Positions 55,501 through 64,000 of a stretch of DNA of 64,000 nucleotides are shown one piece after another. Within the stretch, counting starts at the first letter, position 1. Every line of letters begins with the position of its first letter. The stretch spans positions 22,940,001 through 23,004,000 of the forward strand of contig OZ316893.1 of assembly GCA_973895155.1 (NCBI GenBank), given 5' to 3'. The notes below the pieces were generated by a model. The model was not told where the DNA came from and searched no databases. It saw only the letters and a list, made by a program, of their open reading frames with translations. Origin of the DNA: Marsupella aquatica (Eukaryota > Marchantiophyta). The position numbers were made by a program, and so were the translations under genes.

Positions 55501-57325
55501 ATCCGCGGAGCCCTTGAGCAGAAGGAGGCCGAGTTAGGGAAATCCTATCGAGGGATTATTCTGCTACAGCAGGAGCTTGCATCCCTGACGGCCAGCTTCA
55601 AGGCCGACCTGCGTGAGAAGGACAATATGCTTGATCAGACTTACGCCAAGATGAACCAGATGGAGTTTGTCATCATTGCAGAGCTCGACAAGGAGTTAAG
55701 AGCAACCCGGGAGGAGAGAGCTGCGTTAAAGAAGGAGCTGGAGGAAGCCCACAAGGAGCTGGAGGAAGCCCAGAAGGAGCTGGAGGAGGCGCACAAGGAC
55801 CTGGACAAAGTGCAGGAGGAGTTGGAGGAAAGCACGCGGAAGCTAGAGAACTTGCAACGGCGAGCCGACAACCAAACGGAGCGACTGAAGAAACAAGCCG
55901 CAGTATTTAAATGCTTGGCTTCATCAGGCCCAACTCCAATTGGGGCCACCATGTTACCAGGAGTGGTACTGGCCGAAGGACAAGCCGCACCACTTGCACC
56001 AGTGCCGGAAGTAAGTGGGAAGGGGAAGGGGCCAGCTGCCGAACCAGAGAAGAAGAAGAAGCGGAAACCTTCTGGGTCAAGGAGTAATACGGCTCCACAG
56101 GCCGAGGTGACCAAGGAGGTAAACCCAGCACCGACCTCAGGCAGGGTCACGGCAGAGGATCCAACTACCCTAGGAGAAGGGGATGACGAAGCCGAGGCCA
56201 GGATACTCGGTAATGAAGCCGAGGCTGATGCTGATGCCGAAGCCGAGGCTGATGCCGAAGCCGAAGCCGAAGGTGGACCCAGTCAGGCCGATGGAGAGTT
56301 GACTCAGTCCAGGGCAGGTAATCTGTCAGAGAACAAACCTACGGCAGTGGCTGAGGAGGAAGCATTGGGGGCGTCCACTGAGGAACAGACACCGCTGCCA
56401 TGACGGTGGTGGAGGGCCACTCCTTTCAAGGAGGGCGGACGTGGAGGGAGGTGACGTGAGTGGGCAGGGCGGGCTCAGATCTCTAAGTTTAGGATTAGGA
56501 TTAGGATCAGGACCAGGAGGCGGCCCTAACACTTAGCTTAGTGGGATTGCGGTTCCACTGGTAAGAGCAACACTTGTACTCCTGCCTCGCTGTACATAGG
56601 TAGATTCAGTTAGGTAGATTACAGTTAGGTAGATTAGGCTTACGCTGCAAGGAATTAGGCGGATCCACTACCAGGATAAGTACCTGGGCAGCGAGGAGCT
56701 CGGGGCCTCTTCTTTAGCAAGTTTTTAGTTGCACCAGCCAGGCTGGGATCAAGTAGTAAGAAAAGCTCTCGGTTAGTCATACAGTGACCCTTGTGTATAT
56801 TCATGTTTCCTCATGCCTAAGAGCTGAATAGAGTTGGCCTCATGGCTTAGTTCGCAGAGCTTGTGTATGAGATGTACTGTTTGTATGGCAAGTGCATGGT
56901 ATGACTCAGTCAGAAGGAGTCATTTTGCTATTTTTGTATCGCATTAACTTGTGTGAAGAGTGCCCACATCAACTAATAGATGAAGGAAAGTAAGCAAGGG
57001 AGTGAGAGTTGGATGTGTCGAGCTGACAGAGGTCTTAGCGGCTTAACCAAGCCTATTGGGGATCATTCCGGCGGCGGAATCCAAATATACCTAACCAGAA
57101 GGAGGGGAAGACAAGGGAAGGCCTAGATTAGGCCGGCTACGTATCTCATGACCCGATGAAGGATCTGTCCAGTATATGTGTGTAAAATGTTAATAGTAGT
57201 AGTTGGAAGTTAGCAGCGTCCCATGCCGCTAAGCCACAAAAACGGCCTCGCCAAGCGCGAAACCTACGGGAATCGGCTTGTGCAGGGGGGTTTCTTGGGT
57301 TTAGGGAGTCATGGGACGCACCACA
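52581..57325 (+). mobile_element. Solo giant LTR (4745 bp) of a second gypsy family, with an ORF
   Basis: Begins TGTGATGCC and ends GCACCACA. GATAG flanks both sides (52576-52580 and 57326-57330), and the host LTR is continuous once it is removed. It has no gag, RT or integrase. Its layout matches the G4 LTR: a leader (with a weak TATA-like TATAAACA at 52677), a long sense ORF in several frames, then about 0.9 kb of non-coding tail. The tail and ORF end match 19511-20148, upstream of the 711-codon gypsy pol, so I infer it is that family's LTR. A non-autonomous internal-less element is the alternative. Confidence 0.75.
52958..56403 (+). pseudogene. ORF within the solo LTR: globular domain plus long coiled coil
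   Basis: Several open segments on one strand (52922-53473, 53486-54274, 54214-54831, 54994-55293, 55363-56403) read as one ~1150-codon protein with stops (53471, 54832, 55291) and frame changes. The first ATG I can support is 52958. Globular features: HFWGCLFERATEYIG, SSLETFVKLLWLKPE, FYLTPQVIAEVFALPMGN, EFWLFPGPSTKNGFFRN and IDFLRVTMHCNWPRAEIGKA. Then a Pro/Arg/Glu linker, a long heptad coiled coil (55120-55910, with ELEEAHK-type 7-residue repeats) and a tail of Glu-Ala-Asp-Ala repeats (56200-56275). The 'F-x-L-P-x-G' segment loosely recalls plant mobile domains. Family not recognised. Confidence 0.65.
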
Positions 57326-58020
57326 GATAGCAGGATCAACCCTGGCTTAAGGGCTTCTAAACCTTCGTGCTGTCCGCCTTCGATCCGGATTCGATGATAC
57401 AGGTCCTCAACCCGTGCTCGCAACCACTTACTCGCAAGCTGCACCCCGTGCACGACTCGGGTAGTGCGTTTGGCCCGGCGTTGTTGCCTATACACGAGAT
57501 TCACACTTACATATACACGCACAAGCATACAATCTCAATTTACACGAAGGAAATAGTGGGAAAGGATTTTACTGCAAAGGGGACATATGCGTACACTTGA
57601 TTGACCCGACAGCCCTGGAGTGAACAGGTTCAAGGCCGAGGGTGTACACTACAACGGAGCCCGGCTCCACACTCGCCCAGCGAGCTTAGTCCTACCCCCT
57701 CCCCTTGATACTCTTCCACTCCCAGAGGTCGGGACTCCTCGCACATACTACGGATGTCCAAGTTGAGACTAAAAACCCCCCTGCCTCTACCGAGGGGTGC
57801 ACTAAATACTAAGGGGCGAGGAACGGGGTGGCCTCCCGTCCAAAGATTTGCTGACTAAGGTCCTAACTAAGCTGACTGTCAGGCCAAAAAATGGCTGTGT
57901 CTTATTAGAAGATCCTAATCTACGCAAGCTGGACAGCATGGCAGTGCTGCTGTAACTAAGGCAGGTGCCTGTCCCAATAGCCTGACTTAGCTATTCCTAA
58001 CCCTATTCTATTCCTACTCC

Positions 58021-60597
58021 ACCGCTAATATCTGGCACGCTTGCCAGAGCCGCCCAAGTGGGAGCGGTCATCCCGCTGCTTGCAAAGTCTATCGTTGTCC
58101 GACTTGAGGAGCTGGACTTGGTCTAGCAGAGATTCGTTCTCTCACTTTGCCGCGTCCATCTCCTCCGCTGCCTCCTGGCATGCCTCCTCCAGCTGCTGGG
58201 CGTCGCTCGTCAGCTTGCCCACCAACTGGTCCTGCTTCTCAGCTTCAGTTTGAAGCCGTGCTACTTTGGCTTGTAGCGTGGCTATCTCCGCAGTGTCTCG
58301 CTGGGCCCGTTCTTCGGCCTCCTCCAGGTCTTTCTGCCAGATGACAGCTTGATTCTTCAAACTGTCAATCTGGGACCGGAGCCGTGAAATTTCGGCCTCG
58401 TTCCCAGCCTTGGCATGTTCGGCTAGGGCGGTAAGGGTGTGCACCTTTGCTAACAACTCATTGCCGGCTGCAACCTTGGGTCGTAGTTGCAGAGCTCAAC
58501 CTCTTGAGCCGCCACTTTGTCCTTTAAGTATACAGACTCCACCCGGTACCGCTCTATCCTCTGAAGGGCCTCTAACTGGGCCCGACCTGCCTTTACTGCG
58601 GCAACTAACTCCTGATTGAAGAAACAGGCTACCTTCCGGGCCATGAACTCCCCGGTATCCCGGGCAATCTGTTGAGAGAAATCTCCCAAAAGCCCGTTCA
58701 GAAATGTACCTGGTACGAAGAGTTCTGGGTGGTCCAGGTTGTGCCTGTCCGGATTTGGGCACGGGCAGACGTCAACACGTGCGGGGGCCGGGGTAGTGAC
58801 ATCCAGCCTTGGAGACGTAGTGTTGGAAGGGGCTGGAGTGTCCTCCTCCAGCAACGTCCGGTCCTCCGGAATAACCCCCGGTGGGTCTTCGGGAAACCCG
58901 GGCTCGAGTAAGGCCTCCGCGGTCCCGACTTCCGTACTTGGCCCGACCTGGTTGATCGTATCTATGGCTGCGATTATCGACCCATCCGGTACCTCCTCGG
59001 CCACGGCTACAGCTACCTGTGGGGGTGGGGTGGGTGAAGCATGCGTGGCCGTTGGACTTCGGGCCTCGGGTTGGGGCCGTCTCTCCAAGGCCGGGAAAAC
59101 CCACCTAGTTGGGACCAGTTTAGTTATGTTGACATGGGGAAGGGTTCGTCGATCAAACTGGGCGTACCACTCAAGAATGATCTCGATGTGGCTTGCGAAA
59201 TACACCTTTCCGCCGATGTATAGCGTCTTTCTTCGCTGCTCCATCTCTTCATGGAATTTCTTAGCGAAGTACGATGCCCACCTCCTAGGTCGATAGTTCT
59301 TGACCTGGATAACCTGGGCAACGGAGATCTCACCCCGGGGTTCCATCATGTGGAGGGCGTACCGTTGGAACTCCAGTCGCTCAGCTATCTCGGGGATGAG
59401 GCAAGTCCTCATCACAAACCCGTTGTCCACTGATCCCTCGGAGGGAAAACCCAAGGATTGGTACTTGGCTCCCTTGCCCCCGGGAGCCCGTGATTCGACG
59501 CGGTAGTCACCTTCGGGTAACCCGAAGATCATCTTGAGCCTTTCTTCCGTGAGGGACATATTCCTTCCCCGCAGTCGAGTATGTTGACGGGCATTGTCAT
59601 AATTCTTCACGAATTCCGTCATATCATCCCCGTAGTACCTGCAAGTGTTCCAGGGGAGAGAGGCGAGGTGCTCGAATCCCTGAGTTTTCAGGTACACCAC
59701 ATGCTTGGGATGGAGGATGTTTTTATGCACGTTTTCCCCCATGCGGTGCATTGTCACCTTGGCCGCGGCTACCATGGCCATGGGTAACCTGGATGTAGCA
59801 GCGGGCTCCTTCCTCTTCTTTCCCCGTGATTGGCTCGGGGAGGGTGACACCTCCCCATCCTCTCGATCGGGTATAGGTAATGCCACCGCCGTTAGTATTG
59901 GTGCCAAGGCGGCCATGGTCACCGCGTTGTCTGCTGGAGCCGCTCCTTGGGGCCGCCTGAGCAAAGGGGGGGTAGCCTCATCGCTAAGGTCCACAACGTT
60001 GATGACGAAGTGCACTTGCACTGGCGGGACGATCGGTGGTGGGGGTTGGCTAGGCAGAGGCTGAGACTGAAGCTGAGCCTGGGCCTGCGTTGGCGCGGGT
60101 ACGGGTATGGGGTCGACTGGCCCGGCGCCGGTGGTTGAGGGTCTAGTTCCCATGAAGTTCTGCAGGTGCTGGCAGAGTAGCTCCGAAGCAAGTACAGAGG
60201 GCCTTGTCGAATGGGTAGTGTTGAACGTGCTGTTGATGCTAGCCTGGACCCGAGCAGGGATGTGGTCGAAGTGATGCCGTTGCACGTTGATCGTGCCCGG
60301 GATATTGAAGACTTCGTCCAAAAGTCGAAGCAAAGCTTCCCAGAACCCGATATATTTGTCTCCGTTGAAGAAATACCCTGCTACCTCTGTTGGTCGGTAA
60401 AGCTCGCTCTGAGACGGGTAGCCAAAGTTAAAGATACAATGGTGTCGTGTTGCTAGGCGGATGGCTCTCTTGTACTCGCATTCGATTTTGAATCGGCGCG
60501 GGTTGGCGTGTTCCAATGAGTCGGCCAAGTGTCTTCCGGTAGACAGGAACTGCGTCCAGAATCATAGGGCCGAACTGGAGAGGATCGTGTGCGACAT
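58021..60597 (-). pseudogene. LTR-encoded coiled-coil protein (right copy)
   Basis: Same protein as 43268-45847. ATG at 60597, then TGA at 60562-60564 where the left copy has CGA (Arg). The frame stays open from there to about 58450, and the coiled-coil end shifts frame near 58460-58490 and continues to 58142 and beyond. Each copy lacks the stop that disables the other, so the source element had an intact ORF at insertion. Confidence 0.75.
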
Positions 60598-60693
60598 TCA
60601 GAGGAGAAAGCAGTGACGACTAAAAGGGAGAGAGTTGGGGTCGAAGCTGGCGCGTGGACTGAATGACTGGTGCACTTGCAAAGGATCGGCCCC

Positions 60694-60701
60694 TTTTTAT
60701 A
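60694..60701 (-). promoter_or_regulatory. TATA box in the right giant LTR
   Basis: Minus strand TATAAAAAGG, identical to the left LTR box. As the 5' LTR, it would be the promoter for the full element RNA. Confidence 0.65.
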
Positions 60702-61069
60702 CCCTGAGAGCTCATCGATTGCCCGAAGCCTCCTCGTTGCTTATAGGCCGAACCTCTCACGCTTGCAGTGTACCGGCCCCTCCGCTGGTCCGAGTCAACG
60801 CGTGACAGTGGCCGCCTCCCGAAGTTTGTTATACGGACCCGAGAGGGGGGGGCCCCCGCCCATTACACAATCGCAACCTGGGCGTGCGAATAGCGATGCG
60901 CCGCCAGCCCGAACATGAATTCCATTTATTGACTAATGATTTCCTACTCATAATGGCTACCTAAATACTGTCATTATGCTAATGATAGCGGCCTAAGATA
61001 CCCCTAATGCGCGTGCTAAGCATGGTTTAGATGGAATCACTCATTACTCGCCGTACCGGCGGCGTCACA

Positions 61070-61680
61070 TCTGCTAAACTCATTATGGACCTCCTTGCTT
61101 TACCAAGTCCTATGGAGTATCTGGCTTGCACAAAACAGGCAGGCCTTTGATCTATCCAAAAACATAATTTTTGACCAGATTCTTATCTTTTCAGTTACCT
61201 TGGATCACCTCAACGCAATGTAAGTTTCTGCTGGATCAACCCGGAGACAGGCTTGCCTTGCTGGTGCTAGAATGCTACTACAATAGGAACAAATAAGGAT
61301 TCTCAGCAGTGGCCCCAGAAGTCTTATTTCTGATTAAGATACTATATTTTCCTTCCTTATTACATTCTCTGCAATAGCATAGACGGTACACAACTACAGT
61401 TTAGAAACGTACACAACTACTTAGAAACGTAGTGGCCATGGGCTCTCCTGACTACACTAGGTACTTAGGGACAGAGGACACTCAGGCTAAGCTGCCCTGG
61501 TTTGTTTCTTTTGACTACTCCACACCTGAACTCTTCCCCGTAGATAAGGGCTCTTAGATCTTTCAAACTGCTCCTCCAAGATCTGGACTGCTGATGACTG
61601 ATCTGCCCTAGGCTCTGATATATTGGCTAGGATCTACCCTAGAATTTGGATTGGCTTGGAAAGGAGTATTTCTACTTATG
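61070..61680 (+). pseudogene. LINE-A 3' end, after the G4 insertion
   Basis: Continues 41710-42372: the frame reads VLWSIWLAQNRQAFDLSKN (near 61105-61160), typical of the LINE ORF2 C-terminus, then a 3' UTR. Two reverse-strand copies of part of it are at 8340-8509 and 15574-15752. Confidence 0.75.
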
Positions 61681-61700
61681 TTGAATTTCCCCCTCCCTCG

Positions 61701-61740
61701 CCAAACAGAGGCCTACCAAAATAGGTAGGCCTCTGTTTGG
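61701..61740. repeat. Perfect 17-bp inverted repeat (hairpin)
   Basis: CCAAACAGAGGCCTACC at 61701-61717 and its exact reverse complement at 61724-61740, with a 6-nt A/T loop. It lies at the junction of two LINE segments. Confidence 0.85.
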
Positions 61741-61744
61741 CCTA

Positions 61745-62886
61745 CCTGTTGGGATCTGGACTTCAGCTGCCAATGATCGTGAGGACAGCTTGCAGAAACT
61801 CAACAGAAGATGGCAACAATTTGGACGTCAAACCAATTGGCACCAAATCTGGAACAAGATGTGGGGGGGATGGACCTTTCCCAAAGTCAGATTCTTCATT
61901 TGGAGATTGATCCAGCACGGCTTCTTCACCAATGGGAGAGCTAGCAGATGGGGAGTGTGCAACGGCAGCTGTGAGCAGTGTAACGGTGGGTTTGAATGCA
62001 CTAAACACCTCTTTTTCCATTGCAAGAGAGTGCAACCTAGGTGGCAGGAGATTAGGACTCTTCTCAGAAACACCACCATGTTGAAGTACCTGGCTAACAA
62101 TCTTTTCGATTCGGTGGTTATTGCTTTGAGAGTGCAAAAACGGAATCCTGGGCCTATTCTGCTGCTGACTGAGCTCTGTAACACAAACTGGAACAAACAT
62201 AATGCCCAGGTCTACTCTCAGTTCCTGGGACGGCTTCCGAGCTGGGCTGTCCTAAAAATGCCTACGATCACATCAAGGCGATGCTGCTAGAAAGTAGAAA
62301 TTCTAAGAAATCCAGGAAGCTTCAATTGACGATTGATGAGCTTGACATGGTCCTTCGCCCTTGGGCCAACCTGGAGGTCCCAGCCCCGATGACTCAAAAC
62401 AATGAACATGACTGAAAGAACTTTTTTCTGTGACGAGTACAGAGTCACTGCTAGTGACGGCACTGATTGGAAGCAGGTTTGGCAGGGCCATTGCGAGCAG
62501 GAGAAAGACAACCATTACCCAAGTCGGAACAACCTGAACCAATGCAGGTTTTCTAGTAGACAGCACCTTGGTAGTACCCACAATAAACTCTTGAGGGGTG
62601 CTAAAGGTAGGAATAGCAATCAGACCACGAGTTGCTACGTTAGTTTTTGTGAGTCTAATTACATTAGGAATCACCACGGCGCCTATCAGAGCATTAGTGA
62701 TTTTATGACTGATAGTGAGATCTGTGGCCTGATCTAGTCTGGGGTTTGTGCCCCTGGGCTTGGTGGGGTGTGTGTTTTGGGCGGGGTCTGATTGGGGTCT
62801 CGTACCTGGGTTTGTTTGTTCTTTTTCGCTTGGGTGGTTCTGCCCCCGACTTCTTTCTATAAAGTCCTTTCATTGGAAAAAAAGTA
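61745..62886 (+). pseudogene. LINE-B 3' fragment: zinc-binding RT domain and 3' UTR
   Basis: Frame from about 61790 encodes RRWQQFGRQTNWHQIWNKMW, FPKVRFFIWRLIQHGFFTNG, and CEQCNGGFECTKHLFFHCKR, the zf-RVT module (Cys-x2-Cys...His...His-Cys). It runs to about 62290, followed by about 600 bp ending CTATAAAGTCC...GGAAAAAAAG, a typical LINE tail. 5' truncation is usual for LINE insertions. Confidence 0.7.
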
Positions 62887-63339
62887 CCGGTACCTGTTGC
62901 AGCCACAAATGACCTCTAAAAAATTTCATTTCAACCTATTTTCCAATGGGTTTGGCTTACTAATAAAGTATCTACATCTATAATATTGAATCCTGTTCAT
63001 TTTGGTCCTTCATCCCGGTACAAAATGCATTTTAGGCGGGAATGAATGACAATTATTAGATTGTTTGAGTAATTTTTTTGTAACCTTTTGATTATCAATT
63101 TTGTGATCAAGGTACACATCTACCTACTATAATATACAATCCCGCTTTTTTTTAGAATCGTCTGCTTACGAAATCAAAAAGAAGCGGGATGAAATTGTGT
63201 CTGTTGGATTAAAATGTGTATTTCCATCACCGTTAGATCGGACCATCAGCCCGTTTGGGAGCACAATTGGGGAAATCATGGTCCAGGCATTTGTGTCCAC
63301 CACAAGACCTCTTTTTATCACCTCACGCAAGGACGACAA
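62887..63339. other. AT-rich intergenic DNA
   Basis: No gene or repeat boundary seen. Confidence 0.4.
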
Positions 63340-64000
63340 AACCTGACAAAACCGTCCCCTCGCCTTGCCTCGCACGGGACTCCCTCCCTCCCTCGCCTCG
63401 GGACTCCCTCCCCCGGCAGCTGGGTCCAGGCGTTCCATATTGAGGCGCCCCCCAAAACCCCAGTGTCGACCATACTCCCGGGCGAGTCCTCCCTACCAAC
63501 GTCGACTCGCCTCCCACCTCCTCGCCGTGGCCTATGGGAGTCGACCCCCCCACCCCGAATCGCTCTCTCCCCCTCCCTCGCCTTGCCTCGCCTCCCCTCA
63601 CCTAAACTCGCACTGGCTCCCTCCCTCCCCTTGCCTCGACTCGCACCCCTCCCCCTCCCTCCCCTTGGCCGGCTCACCGTCTCCCTGGCCTCGACTCGCC
63701 ACGGGACTCCCTGACTCCCTCCCTCGCCTGGATTCGGGACTGCCCCCCTTGCCTGGACTCGGGACTCCCCCCTTGCCTGGACTCGCTCCCCTGTGCGAGT
63801 CAGCCTCGAGACTCCCTCTGTCCCTCGCCTGGACTCACGACTCCCTCCCTCCGTCGCCTCGACACGCTCGATAAATGCTAGTCATGGGAGGGGGACAGAG
63901 GAGTTGGGGTGGGGCCGTGGAGGACGGCCAAGTAAAAGCAAGTCGGGAGGGGGTTGGAAAATGTCGAGAGGGAGGGGCAGTGACCAAGTTAGGAGGGAGG
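63340..64000. repeat. C-rich low-complexity tract switching to G-rich
   Basis: 63340-63880 is pyrimidine-rich on the + strand with CTCCCTCCC runs and degenerate units of GACTCGGGACTCCC. CTTGCCTGGACTCGGGACT recurs near 63745 and 63770. From about 63885 the bias flips to G-rich (GGGAGGGGGACAG, GGGAGGGGG, GAGGGAGGGGCAG). Long ORFs here on both strands are a compositional artefact. Confidence 0.7.

Larger units (their letters stand above)
42373..61069 (-). mobile_element. Giant-LTR Ty3/gypsy element G4 (complete, with nested solo LTR)
   Basis: The element reads on the minus strand. The right (5') LTR is 52380-52580 plus 57331-61069, the internal gag-pol is 46320-52379, and the left (3') LTR is 42373-46319. 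Termini are TGTGACG...CGTGACA. Flanks TCCGC (42368-42372) and TCTGC (61070-61074) are a 5-bp TSD with one CpG transition, and LINE sequence is continuous across the empty site. Without the 4745-bp nested unit it is about 13.95 kb. A primer-binding-like TTGGCGCTAGATGGAGGGG lies about 10 nt inside the 5' LTR, and a purine-rich AAGCAGGGAGCTA precedes the 3' LTR. All pol domains are present, with a few frame breaks. Confidence 0.88.
57331..61069 (-). repeat. 5' LTR of G4, main part (3739 bp), contains an ORF
   Basis: Homologous along its length to 42574-46319. Together with 52380-52580 it makes a 3940-bp LTR, against 3947 bp for the left one. The outer end TGTGACG (minus) abuts the LINE at 61070. 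Confidence 0.9.

Noticed and set aside
52581-57325. Reading the unit as a complete retrotransposon with gag only
   Set aside because: There are no terminal repeats within it, no PBS or PPT, and its single ORF plus tail parallels an LTR; a solo LTR fits better.
63214-63874. Overlapping long ORFs on both strands (e.g. 63214-63714, 63365-63874, 63318-63677)
   Set aside because: Several frames are open because the DNA is low-complexity and stop-poor; the peptides are Pro/Arg/Gly repeats.
1-64000. tRNA, rRNA, or intact envelope-like genes
   Set aside because: I saw no cloverleaf, conserved rRNA segment or envelope-type ORF after any integrase, though a covariance search could find a degenerate tRNA that I missed.

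Overview
The window is repeat-dominated nuclear DNA of a large-genome plant-lineage eukaryote. The evidence is spliceosomal GT-AG introns, plant-type TATA boxes, Ty3/gypsy, copia-like and LINE retroelements, MITEs with clean target-site duplications (TSDs), and a nuclear copy of a plant-type mitochondrial cox2. A DNA cytosine methyltransferase carried inside a gypsy element points to a streptophyte alga or early land plant. My guess is a charophyte such as Chara, but this is not proven. I see no intact conserved single-copy host gene.

Layout. 1-6801: a decayed gypsy element (+) reading protease, C5 DNA methyltransferase, reverse transcriptase, RNase H, integrase and a C-terminal PHD finger, then LTR sequence. 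6806-8040: an intron-containing gene fragment for a beta-class amino (N6-adenine/N4-cytosine) DNA methyltransferase. 8340-15752: a LINE remnant split by a TIR element (8510-15573, TSD TAAT). That element is filled with dyad-symmetric palindromes, partly in an 88-90 bp tandem array, and itself carries a 2992-bp non-autonomous LTR element. 15753-19510: AT-rich DNA with one MITE. 19511-23856: fragments of a second gypsy family, including an almost intact 711-codon pol. 23857-26547: a rearranged fragment of a third gypsy family. 26548-28357: a second copy of the palindrome element, with a TATA box and a small gene. 28978-29317: the cox2 NUMT. 31478-34378: an orphan coiled-coil ORF interrupted by three small non-autonomous elements and embedded in DNA dense in TCCGGA.

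42373-61069 is one nested insertion inside a LINE. It is a minus-strand gypsy element with gag, protease, RT, RNase H and integrase, bounded by LTRs of about 3.94 kb. Each LTR contains its own TATA box and a ~860-codon sense ORF. The right LTR is split by a 4745-bp unit (TSD GATAG), best read as the solo LTR of a second giant-LTR family, again carrying a long sense ORF with a coiled coil. 61070 onward is LINE sequence, then a low-complexity C-rich/G-rich tract at the end.

The best candidates for something under-described are: (i) the DNMT+PHD gypsy next to an amino-methyltransferase gene, (ii) the ORF-bearing giant LTRs, (iii) the palindrome-array TIR element, and (iv) the TCCGGA-saturated locus. 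A unifying idea, offered only as inference, is that these elements carry their own means of handling host chromatin: DNA methylation, histone reading, and family-specific short DNA motifs that an element-encoded protein could bind.
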